From Voacanga thouarsii (Eukaryota; Streptophyta; Magnoliopsida; Gentianales; Apocynaceae): a DNA stretch of 64,000 bases. The stretch spans positions 806,001 to 870,000 of the forward strand of contig JANUWF010001477.1 of NCBI GenBank assembly GCA_026120185.1, written 5' to 3'. The notes below the pieces were generated by a model that worked only from the letters and a program-made list of their open reading frames with translations, was not told the DNA's origin and ran no database searches. Below are positions 36,032 through 46,664 of this stretch, one piece after another (within the stretch, counting starts at the first letter, position 1; every line of letters begins with the position of its first letter). The translations under genes were made by a program, and so were the position numbers.

Positions 36032-37799
36032 AGTAAAAGAGAAAAATGATAGGAAAGTGTGTAGAAGGTTTCCTCCTATCAAAAATTAACAACCCAATCT
36101 ACAACCCAACATAACAACCTAGCTCAGGCAAAATCAATCCTCCAATCTAAACAATAAACCAACTTCCACCTCAATCAACCAATTCACAACCCAAACTCCA
36201 AACCACAGACAATCTAATTCACCACAATTCCTAATCAAATCCAAAACAACTCACAAAGATTTGAAAATGTAAAACAAAAGAAATAAAGACACCTCTAAGT
36301 TAGTATAATGCAAAAAAAAAAAAAAAATCCTACGGAATATAGCATTACCATAAAAATTCCATTCCAAATCTAACTTCATAACACAAAATTACTTCCCATT
36401 CATTCACAAAAATATGCAATTTAGCATCCAAAAAAATTATCCGCAGAGCACAATGCCACTTTATCCCAAAAGCAAAAGCACATGAATAGTTAAACACCGA
36501 CAAGTTAATTCCCTATTACATAATTCATTTTTATCACAAAAGTTTGAAATTAATATATTACTATCAAAATTGAAATCATCATCAAAATCAATTCCCCCAT
36601 GTCACCAGTCAATCCCACAAAAATTAACATCACCACTAAATCCCATCCTCTGCAAAATACAAGGCAATTTAACATGAAGTAATTTAGATACCACAACAAA
36701 TCAAATATCCATTAATTAAAATCAGCATAATGTCAATTCAATTTTCAATATCTCAACCCCTTAAAAGCATTAACCACTCCAAAAAATGCCTGAAGACCAA
36801 ATTGTTTGAAATCTCTCAATTAAACCCAATATAATATATTCTAAGTAAATTCAACAACAATAAACTCAGCACAAGCGAGATAACATCTCCAAAATTTCAA
36901 CAACTCGAATAATAAATTAAGACCACAATATGGCCTGAAGCAAAAGAGAAAAGGAAAAGCCAATTTCACTATAATTGTTTTGGCAGCAATAGTGAAGGAG
37001 AGCATGTTGTTGCTTGCCCAAATCTTCAAAGAAATGTCAATGAATCAGGTAAAGCTAATAGGGGTTGCGCAGTCTCAAAGCTAGCACAAAAGATAGGATT
37101 TTTTTTTTTTTAAGATAGAAATAGGAGCTTTGGCTGTTGGTTTCTAAGAAAAACATAAGGTAAAATCACAGGAGTTGGGGCAATTCAAACGAATCAGTGA
37201 TGAGAGAGCTTAGGTCTTAACCGGCAAGAAAATGGATAAGGAAAGAGAGAAAAATTGACAAGGAATTGTGAAGAAATTTGTGAAAGGGATTATCGGCCTA
37301 GGGTTTGGATTTATCAAATCTGCGTAATTAACTGATGTTGGTTCAAGTTCTAACCGGTGCCAGTTATACTCAAAATTTGAACCGATGTCATTCTTGTGTT
37401 TCAAAGGATATAATTGGTGCCAGTTCAATGATATCTACAGGCACCAGCTATTCCCAGTATCTCGATGATTTTAATGTTCTTAATTAAACCAACACCTGAC
37501 TTCTGTTATACTAAATAACCTGTGACAAACCAGCAATCTTTTTGCCTTATTTTTTTTTTTCTACAATTTTCTTTATTTTTCAAATACAGGAAATAAACAC
37601 ACGAGTATCCCAATAAAAACATATCCTAATTAAACTAAATCACACTAACATAAACATACCAATTCCAAGTTCAAACAAACAAAGTTAAAAACAATAAAGT
37701 ATAAATCCAAAATACATCAAAAATAAGTAAAATGCTAAATAAGTAAATAAAGCATTAATAAAATTGTCGATAACTATAAAAGTAGGATAGAAAGGGAAA
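36032..37799 (-). other. B internal spacer with GGTGCC motif cluster
   Basis: Non-coding and AT-rich. At 37,320-37,500 the motifs AACCGGTGCCAGTTA, AATTGGTGCCAGTTC, ACAGGCACCAGCTA and AACCGATGTCATT recur, matching the A spacer (11,945-12,150) and the LTR clusters. Open frames at 36,841-37,428 follow base composition only. Confidence 0.5.
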
Positions 37800-39020
37800 T
37801 CAATTCTTTCTACATTTATCATGTGGTTTGCCTCTGTGGTCCCTGGGGAGAGTGCCACTCTATCTGTCTGAATTCAACTTCACAATCTATCTAATTTAGT
37901 TCATAAGGTTTTGAATTGATGCTTCTTGGTTCCTCATTGATGCTTCAACTCCTTAAAAGTGGAAGTCGGTGGAGGAAACCAATTTAGACACCAAATCTTC
38001 AAATAAGGGATTTGAAGGTTGCTGAGGAGGAGGTAGTGGTGGAGCATAGAAAGAAAGACATGCTTGAGGCCTAGCCATTGGTCGTTCTTGAACACCTTGA
38101 GAAGGAAATGTTGGTTTTGCCCTTAGTTTCTCCATGAAAAGTTTAGATAATTATGCTAATCAAGATTATATGTATTCCCATACGGATTGTTGCCTTAAGG
38201 CACATTTCTCACATGTCCATATACTTCAAAGGTTGATCATTAGTAGCTCCCATAGTTTGACATTCGTCATTAGAATGACTTCCCCCACAAAAGTCATCAA
38301 CACAAAACTTAGGCTTGAGTTTTTACTTTCATCTTTTCTATCTTCTTGGTAAGAGCCTTTGACTTTGCTTTCATAGCTTCCATAGCATCAATGTTATGTA
38401 TTCCTTGTGTGCGTGCCCTAAGCTTTAGATTTTTCCAAAAGTAGCTATTCATTGCTATGTTTCAATCAAGTCTCTTAACTCTTTGGCAGCCTTCGTTACC
38501 GTAGAACCACTAGAAAATTCATCCAAAATTTGTTTAGTTGCGAAGTTTAACTTGAAATCCTTAAGTCTAACCTATAGTGGAGGCACTTCCTTAGCAATTC
38601 CTTCCATCTTTCACAACAGTCATAAAAGGTCTTTGATTCTATTTGTAAGAAGGAGAATATTGTTTCTGAGTTTTGTAGTCCTAGCTTAAGGGGAGCACTT
38701 CCCAAAAAAAATTTCTAAAAATTCATCTCAAGTGGTAATAGAGCCCAAAAAGAATGACTTAAGTCATGATTTTGCTCTATCCCTCAGAGAAAACAAGAAG
38801 AGTCTAAACTTGATTACGTTATTAGATACCCTATTCATTTTAAAGTGTCGCAAATCTCTAAAAAGCTTACTGTGTGTGTATTTAAGTCTTCATCTATGAG
38901 TCCATCAAATTACACTGTTTGTTGCACTATTTCAAAGAATAAAGGATTAAGTTCAATATTGTTTGCATCAATATATGGCCTTAGAATCCTTAACTCCGTC
39001 CTATGGAATGAAGGCCTAAA
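37800..39020 (-). pseudogene. B gag-like gene
   Basis: The minus-strand reading, with frame changes, gives: LRPYIDANNIELNP (39,000); a typical gag core, LFLFSLRDRAKSWL, then GSITT-DEF, then FYDCCERWKELLRKC (38,850-38,560), matching the Retrotrans_gag family; a degenerate zinc-knuckle-like CxGGSHSNDEC at about 38,260; and MEKLRAKPTFPSQ, a proline-rich segment and FEDLVSKLVSS (38,135-37,950) ending near GTLPRDHRG. It would package element RNA. Stops in nearly every segment make it dead. No protease follows, unlike in autonomous relatives. Confidence 0.72.
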
Positions 39021-39631
39021 ATAATCTTTTATAGTTCTTTTTCCATTTTTATTTCCATTTTAGGCCTCATCCCTTTGAACTCTAACATTACCACCAAGAT
39101 TTTTCACGTTCTCCAAATTTTCCAATAAAACGTACAATCTACTTCCTTCAAGATTTTGAACCACCAAATTCTCCTCTTATCTTTCTCTCCTCAATCTTTT
39201 CAAAGTCCTTTTTATGTCTGTATCAAAATTCTCAATATGCCACTGCACTTGCCTACTCATATACAAGAAAAGATTTCCCTTCAAGCAAAACACAAAACAC
39301 CAATTACTTCTATATTGAAGACAACTAATATCAAAATTTAAATATAACCTCAGTACTTATCTCAATACACAAAATCCTTAATAAACAATTTCAAATGAAT
39401 CAATGAATAAAGTATTAAAGAGTCAAGGTATAAAGGAAATTCCTCAAGATATAGAAGAACAAAACCTTCACAAAAATAAATAAAAAAACTCTCAAGTACA
39501 GTTTGCCAAATACACAATATGCGCAATGGAACATATACAACTACCTAAGTACAAGTTAGTGATATATACAAATATATAAAAATACAAGGCCAAATCAATA
39601 AAATTCAAACTTTTCAAAATATTACCAATCT

Positions 39632-39655
39632 ATCCTAGCAACGATGTTAAAAACT
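39632..39655 (-). promoter_or_regulatory. B primer-binding-type site (decayed)
   Basis: On the minus strand, AAGTTTTTAACATCGTTGCTAGGA follows the 5' LTR end CACATCA. It corresponds to AAGTTTTTGGCACCGTTGCCAGGGA in element D. Confidence 0.55.
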
Positions 39656-41093
39656 TGATGTGCGCAGTGTCTGTATGTGTTCCAACAAGTATTATTTCAA
39701 TTCATCCCAATTAATAAAATTTTACACCAAAATACCAATTTTAACACAACGCACATATGGGTAAGTATACCCATTGTACAGTATAGAGTTTAGTTGGTAA
39801 GTATCAATGATTCTAAGGTAAGAGACAAATACCCCTAATTCACTCTCGTTTTATTGTTTGGCCAATCAAAATGTATATACACAACTACAAATTATCAAGA
39901 GAATCAACCAACCCATAAACATAAAAGACCATCAAAATCACAAAACCACTAAAAAAAATGAGAAAAATGTTCATGTAATTAAGTGGAATAACCCGAAATC
40001 AAATCAAACATTAAACATCCAAATTAGCCTATTGATAATCTAATATTGGCACCAATTAGGTCACCTAATACAAGACACATTCTCTCTCAAGTTATGAGTC
40101 CCTTATTCTTAACTTTCTATACCTCACTAATCAAATCCAAGATGCATTAAAGTAATTACCCAACTTAATTTGGGAGAAACAATGTCTCTATCTCTAGGCA
40201 ATACCACAACCCTTCAATCACCTTGTTATTTTCCTTCAATCCCCCTCTCAAGCTAATAGAAGAAAACCCATGTAGTAAATTAACTAATCAAGCCTCTAAA
40301 TTCTATTCCCATCCTTCAAATTCATTAGGATAAAGAAAACCCAATCAATCAATAAATATAATTCAAATCTAGTGGTTGAATTAAAAAAAAAAGAATGCAA
40401 TAAATTAAAAAAATAATATTTAACAAAATAAGGGTTCATCCTTATAAATGCACTATAAATCCATTACAACTCAACAAAACCAAAACACGATTACAATGAG
40501 GGAAAGGTAAAACTCTTATATAAGTTGATGCCCTCTTCTTCTTCTTGCAAATCCTATTTGAAGATGCCCTTCTTCTCTTCAATGGAGGTATTGATCCTCC
40601 CTTTGAATATCTCTTGGTGTTTCTAGGGTTTGGAGGCTATTTCTCTCTCCAATTCTCTTCTCTCCTCATTCAATTAAAACCTCTAAAGGGCTATTTATAG
40701 TCCAAACCTAGAAAACATCAAAACAGTAGCCTCTACGACATTAATCGACACCTGTTCAATTGTACTACTAGGTGCTGGTTACTTAATTTTTTTAATTCCA
40801 ACTACTAATCAACGCATGTTCAACTACCCAGACCACCGCCAGTTACTCCCAATAATTTGGGTTTTTGATATTTGAATTGAACCGACACTTGTTTAAGATA
40901 CTAGCTGACACCAGTTATGTCTTTTTTGGCTTCTTTTTATTGCTTTTTCACGTTATTCCTTCAACAAGTCTTTTCCTAAGAAATCTACTCAAAACAAGGA
41001 AAAAATAGAAGAAGTTAATAGTGATCTATTCAAAAATCTTGAACAATTATAGCGCAAATAACATGAAATCAAGTATATTTTAAGCATTCATTT
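39656..41093 (-). repeat. B 5' LTR (1,438 bp)
   Basis: On the minus strand it begins AAATGAATGCTTAAAA, mutated from the TGATGAGTGCTTAA seen in A, and ends GCGCACATCA. TATA box is at plus 40,691-40,700. A motif cluster (GGTGTCAGCTAGTAT, GGCGGTGGTCTGGGTAG and similar) lies at 40,740-40,920. Confidence 0.8.
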
Positions 41094-42790
41094 GGTAAGG
41101 ATCTATCACCTTGTCTAATACTCTTATACTGAATTCTGTTTTAGTTTTGCCATTTCTTAAAAATAATATGTTGTCGATTGGACAAATTACTTCCATATTT
41201 AATTGTACTGTAACTTTTTTGCCTTCATTCTGTGTTTTTCAGGATATTTTGACAAGAAAGACTCTTGGTTATGGTGTTAAATGAGGAAAATTATATTACT
41301 TGGAGTTATAAAAGAATAGAGGATAAAAGTTTAGTCAAGCACACTAGACTAGTAGTCAAGCACAAAATAGAGCAACTATCTAGCTATGGCACGAATTATT
41401 AGGTCATCTTTTTTCTTTTTTGGATATATTAGGAAATTGCAACCCCATCTTTTTTTTAACTTAAGTAATACAATTTTTCACTATAATGTTTGTGAATTGG
41501 CAAAAAGCCATCTTGTTTCTTATTTACCCAATTTAAATAAATGTTTTGAGCCATTTGTAGTTGTACATTTGGATGTTTGGGGACCTACAAACCTTTTTTC
41601 ATTGTCTCAAACTAGAAATTTTGTTACGTTTATTGATGAATGCACACGTGTAATTTGGGCATCACTATTTCACCAAAAAAAAAAAATGATGTTTGTAAAA
41701 ACTTTCAGGAATTCCATAACAAATATAGGTATGGCAAACGAGTAATGCTATGGAGTTTATGGATAACTCTCTTGGGAATTTTTTAAGTTAGTATCGAATT
41801 TTCCATCAGACCTCTTGTACCTATAGTCCATAACAGAATGGCCTAGCAAAATGAAGGGATAGACAGATACTAGAAGTAGTTTGTGCTTCTTTCTTTGGGA
41901 TGAACATGTCGTGATTTTATTGAGGAGAAGCTAAAGTTCCTCATTAATCACACCCCATTTCAAGTTTTAGGTTTTTAGATTCTTCTACAAAGAATATAAT
42001 CTTTGCTTTCAATCCCTCTCACTTACCAAACCTTGAAGCCCAAGTTTTTGGGTGCACAATGTATGTTTATATCCCTGAAGTCTCGAGAACTAACTTGATC
42101 CATGTGTAAAGAGGCATGTTTTTGTGGATTACTCAAATTTCCAAAGGGGTACAGATGTTATGATCCTCAAACTTACAAGTTGCATATAATCTTGGATGTT
42201 TCTTTCCAGAATTAGAACTGTTTTATTCAGGGGGAGCTTCAACCTCTTCCTTTCAAGGGGAGAATGATAGAGAAGGGGACATATTGCAAGGTATGCCAAG
42301 AAATATAGAAAAATATTCATGCCTGGCTAATTTCTTTGAATTGGAAAAAATCAGTCTTCAAGGGCAAAACAAAAGTAATAATCATGAGCATGACAACCAC
42401 TATGAAGAAGATCAGCTCGAGAATGTAGATCATCCTACTTTAACACCATTAATAGAAGAGTCTACTCAAAATATCTAGAAAGATACCTTTTAAGTAACCT
42501 AAAGTCCAATGTCTAATAATTCTACTAATGAGTTTCTTGTTCCTTCTCCTAAAAATTCAGTCCTAAGGTACCCATTGAGATAAAATAGAAGTGTTCCAAA
42601 GAAACAATATGATCCTGATCTCAAAGTCAATGTCAAATATCCTATCAATAATTATGTTTCAACCTAAACATTAACTAAGATAGATGCATTTGCTGTTAAT
42701 CAATTATCCAATGTGTCTATTCCGAGTAATGTCCAAAAAGCTTTAGATGATTGGATATGGACTAAGGCAATGAACGAAGAGATGGAAGCT
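41094..42790 (+). pseudogene. Copia fragment 3 (GAG-pre-integrase and integrase region)
   Basis: Continues the polyprotein: SVLVLPFLKNNMLSIGQ, then an LGYGVK*GKLYYLE block; a degenerate HxRLGH zinc-binding region (41,370-41,540); the integrase core start FEPFVVVHLDVWGP and FVTFIDECTRVIWASLF (41,548-41,680); a second core part around QTSCTYSP-QNGLA (41,805-41,850); VFGCTMYVYIPE (42,040-42,080); FYSGGASTSSFQGE (42,220-42,260); and the linker up to KAMNEEMEA (42,790). Stops and frameshifts occur throughout. One stop sits where related elements have Arg (VK*GK), consistent with CGA to TGA. Confidence 0.82.
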
Positions 42791-43996
42791 TGATAACCAA
42801 TTCGGAACACTAGCAAGTGTACTAGATCTCGTTTATAGTAACAAGGTCATCCCACAAAGATTATAAATTAAAACTCCTTTCAATAAAATTAATTCTAACT
42901 TGAAGCAAAAGAAAACAAATATTACAATGATTATTATTTTGAAGAACTAAATTGAAATAACTAAATTAGCACTTTCTTTGGGTAAAGATTGTAATGAGAT
43001 GATTTAAGGCACATGAATTCACTAGATTGATTGTTATATTATCGAAGCGATCTGTTAGTCTAGAGTGTACTTTGTCAGTCAATCAATGTAGTTAACCAAT
43101 ATCCTTTTTCAAGGTATATTAATTCTATTCCTTCAAACAACTCATCTATATTTCTATATTGAATTCAATTCAAATGAACGCATTAAAGAACATTATATTA
43201 CAATGATCACACAAACCATGTAAATATATTTCTATTTCACATGTAATTTGTGGGCTGATTACTTGTCCTAATTAACTAAGTCATGTTTTGAATTTTTCTA
43301 GTTAATGATAAATTAATATGAATGATGATCAGGCATTCAATTGCTTTAAGTACAATAATTAGGCAAAGACTTGATAACACCCTTCAAATAATGGAATTAT
43401 AAGATAATATAATTAAAAATCAACATTAGCTACAGCATGGCCTTAGAATAATAAATTAATGCATAGTTGAAAAGAAATTCAAGAACAAATTAAAAAAGAA
43501 GATATGAAAAAACATCACAGTATCTTAATAAAATCTCCAACTTTGTCCACGAGCCGCCTCCAATATGCGCCTAAGATTGAAAAACCCTCTCAAAATTACA
43601 ACCAGAATATCCAAGAAAACTAATGCCTAACTCTAATGTAAAAGAAAAGAGCAAAAACGTCTTCTCTGGCTGTCCTTCCTCAAAAATCCCTCTGCTTTTG
43701 TTTTTATACATTCCGCCTCATTGAACCGGACTTAAACCCTTACTGGAATCTGTTGGAGAGTTCAATCTGGCTCCTGATTGATGAATCAAGCCCATGATTG
43801 CACTCTCCTAATAGTGTGAGCTTCTGTAATTTACTCTTCAACCCTCCAAGTGGTACATTTTTTTGTTCAAGTCCCTGGAAAAATCAAATAAATACAAAAG
43901 AAAGTAAATTATCTAAACAAGGCTCATATTGCATTAAATTATAACATTATTCTTCTAAAAATCACCCACCATATTCAATACAATATTAATACATTA
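42791..43996 (-). repeat. D 3' LTR (1,206 bp)
   Basis: On the minus strand it runs TAATGTATTAATATT to GGTTATCA. TATA-like TATAAAAAC on the minus strand is at plus 43,702-43,710. On its upstream side are short repeated motifs such as CCTGATTGATGAATC and CCCATGATTGCACTC (43,730-43,815). Confidence 0.88.
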
Positions 43997-44030
43997 AACT
44001 CCCCCACACTTAGATGTTTGTTTGTCCCCA
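43997..44030 (-). promoter_or_regulatory. D polypurine tract region
   Basis: On the minus strand, CTAAGTGTGGGGGAGTT lies directly before the 3' LTR. Confidence 0.82.
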
Positions 44031-46439
44031 AGCAAAAAGCAAGTTTAAATCAAAATGTCAGCACACAAAGACTTCAAGATCATCTCTCAATTGCTTCCCT
44101 TGTTCATGCTAATAAAATAACTATTCAAGTACTCCTCATAACAAATGCAAGACTTGTGTTAGTGAAGTAGTGACCAGTACTGCAAAACAAATGCTCAACA
44201 ATGTTCTTAAGTCATTTAAAGAGTAGAGTTTAAATAAAATATGCATTCCATAGGCTTACTTTTCATACTTTCTCTCTCTACTAATTTAGGCATATCATTA
44301 TTCCACTTAGATCAGGTAGGACTTTAGCGCTTGTAATGTAAGGCTAAGGAGTTAGCTACCAATCGAAAGATATAAGATAACGACATACAAAGAGAAAAGA
44401 GCTTGCAAGCAAAAGGTGATAGTAAAACATAGCAAAGACTCTAATCCTTCACTTGCCCCAATCCATACCAACATCCAATGCCCAATTCCTAATATCATGA
44501 TAAAAATGTATGCTGAGCAATCTTCGTATCCTCACCATCACACTTGTTACACAACCCTCAATATTGTGAGAATTTATTACCATGTCGGCCTTACAACTAG
44601 CATAGACCAATAACTGTGCTCTTCTTCTTGTGTTTTCTTTTCTCTTTTCTTATTTTTCTTTTGTTGTTTTATTCAATGAAATGCTATTTTTTTTTCCAGC
44701 ATTTTTTTTTGTTTTTCTTTTTTTTTCAGCACTTACACAAAATACACAAGGTTCACGATGGCAGTACATTTCCAATTTTAATTCCACCCATAGCACTGAG
44801 TGTGAGGCCCAAAATGATAGTATTCAAGGCAAACAGAGTTTAGCAACCTAATCTAAAATAACAGTGTAGACCAGTCATGATATTTCCTCGAGATCTTTCT
44901 ATTTAAAACTGTAATGTTTTTTGCACAAACCTGTACCCTTATCCCAAGGAGCAATAAAAGAATTGGAGCACAAATCAAGCCCTCACAAGAAAATAATAGG
45001 TCAATATATTCACTAGTTCATGAAAGAATTAAATACATTTAGGCACAATAAGGGTGCTAGGGATAATTCATAAGGTAAGTTTGAAAGGCTCAAACTGTCC
45101 AAAGAAGGCCTGCGACCATCGTTTCTAAGCAAAATCATAAATGCCTTCTTATTTTACCTCAAGATGTATTAAAGTAAGTTTTAAAAGTATCAATAGGAGA
45201 ATTTTCAAGAAAATCTAACTTGAAAATAATGTAAAGCATTTGTTAAGCACTACAATGGTCCATGGTGCACAGAAAGAGTCATGCATAAGTTATAAGGAGT
45301 ATAGAACACATGCTTTATCAACACAAATCAGAGACATATACCAAGAAGATCTTGAATCCATTTAAAAACATTGTAAGAGAAGTAAAGTGGACTAATGCAT
45401 GCACCATCCTCTCAGAAGATAACTCAAAAATCACCAATCAAAAGACAAAAGATAACTCCAAAAGCACCAAACAAGGAAAACATGAAGCATGTAATGCCTC
45501 CCCCATAGTTAAGGCTAGTAGTGTCCTCAATGATAGCAACAAAAGTAGAAAGAATAAAAAGAAATAAAAAGAACCAACTTCCCTGTCATCAAGGGCACAT
45601 AGCAAAAGGGCATCAGGCATCCGGCTCATCAAAGCCACAGATAATAAGAAAACGGTGGCATTGGTGGACGGTAAATCACTAGCTACAGTGCCTATGGTGA
45701 AGAAATAAGAGATTGAAAACAAGCGCCTAATGGATTTTATTTATTTATTTATTTATTGTTAGGGTGACGGAGGGATGAAGTTCTGCGCAAGTGTGATGTA
45801 GTGAGCTAAATCTTGCGCTTGTGTGAACTTAGTCAGATGCTAGAAAGTTTCTGGCATGGATAGCTTGAAACCGGCACCTGTATAGAGATAAATAGCATGT
45901 ATGCAGGCGGACTAAGCTCATTCCTATGTTGGATTAAGCTCGGTCGGAATTCTGACACCAGAATGAGCTCACATGGTGTATCCTGCACCAGAATAGAGGC
46001 ATCATAGCACTGGAGGTCTCTTGGACATTCTAATAAGGGAACACGAGTGGGCTTTAAATGCCCAGTGAATCTGGCATTACAATGAAGGAAATCAGGCACC
46101 TGAAATTTTCTAGGGGTGAATGTATGTGTCTGATATAGGGAACCCATGCCTGATTCAAGCAACCCAGCGCTTGAAATTTTCTAGCAAATGATCAGTGAAA
46201 TGCAACGATTCTAGTACCGGGTTTGAAGTTATTTCTATGCTATGAACATAACAAAATGAATGAGAAAGAGAATGGAAATAATAAACAAATAAATAATAGT
46301 AGTGAAAATGCAAATTACAACATTGGCTTCTGACATAAAGCTATAAAACGTACATTAGGATGCAAACCAAGAAAGAATTACCTTTCTTATAGAGTAGCGT
46401 CATCCACTTTTTATTTATAGACACCTTACCTGTGTCTTT
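44031..46439 (-). other. D 3' non-coding interior
   Basis: No gene recognised. It contains T-rich runs (44,610-44,730) and a moderately GC-richer stretch (45,830-46,190) with repeated CACCAGAAT and CTTGAAATTTTCTAG/CCTGAAATTTTCTAG units. Open frames at 45,310-45,722 and 45,833-46,162 lack motifs. Confidence 0.45.
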
Positions 46440-46664
46440 TCAATGAGATGTGTAGAGATTATAGCTCACTTTATCATGATCAAAATCTTCACCAAAATAG
46501 TGTTCTTTATCGTGATGCCGTTTAGTTCTTTCCTTGTAGAAACATGCATTCTCATAAGCTTCCATATGAAGTTTTCCTAGCTCCTCATATTTATCCCCTC
46601 TGTAGGAAGGATCAGGAGGTCTTGGCTTTAGGTACATGACACATTTTTTCGTAGTTTTATTCAC
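46440..46664 (-). pseudogene. D polyprotein tail (post-integrase segment) fused to the protease linker
   Basis: The minus-strand reading NKTTKKCVMYLK belongs to the linker after the protease. It then passes without a break into GDKYEELGKLHMEAYENA and a YKERTKRHHDKEH segment, the usual stretch after the integrase core in plant gypsy polyproteins (LxELRxEAYxxxxxYKxKxKxxHD). Reverse transcriptase, RNase H and integrase are therefore lost in one deletion whose junction is still open for 74 codons. Confidence 0.7.

Larger units (their letters stand above)
31803..41093 (-). mobile_element. LTR retroelement B, non-autonomous gypsy-like, same family as A
   Basis: LTRs at 39,656-41,093 (5') and 31,803-33,236 (3') flank an interior with decayed primer-binding and polypurine sites. 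Target duplication GGTAA is at 31,798-31,802 and 41,094-41,098. Excision with one copy brings the copia reading back in register (CPIVG then GSITLSNT) apart from one stop in the GGTAA copy. Coding modules in element order are gag-like (37,800-39,020), a spacer with clustered motifs, and a Transposase_32-like ORF (34,690-36,031). Protease and polymerase are absent. The LTRs are noticeably diverged from each other, so this is an old copy. Confidence 0.88.

Noticed and set aside
44616..45722. Several open frames in the 3' interior of element D
   Set aside because: T-rich or polar low-complexity; no motif; located between the polyprotein tail and the polypurine tract where plant gypsy elements are non-coding.
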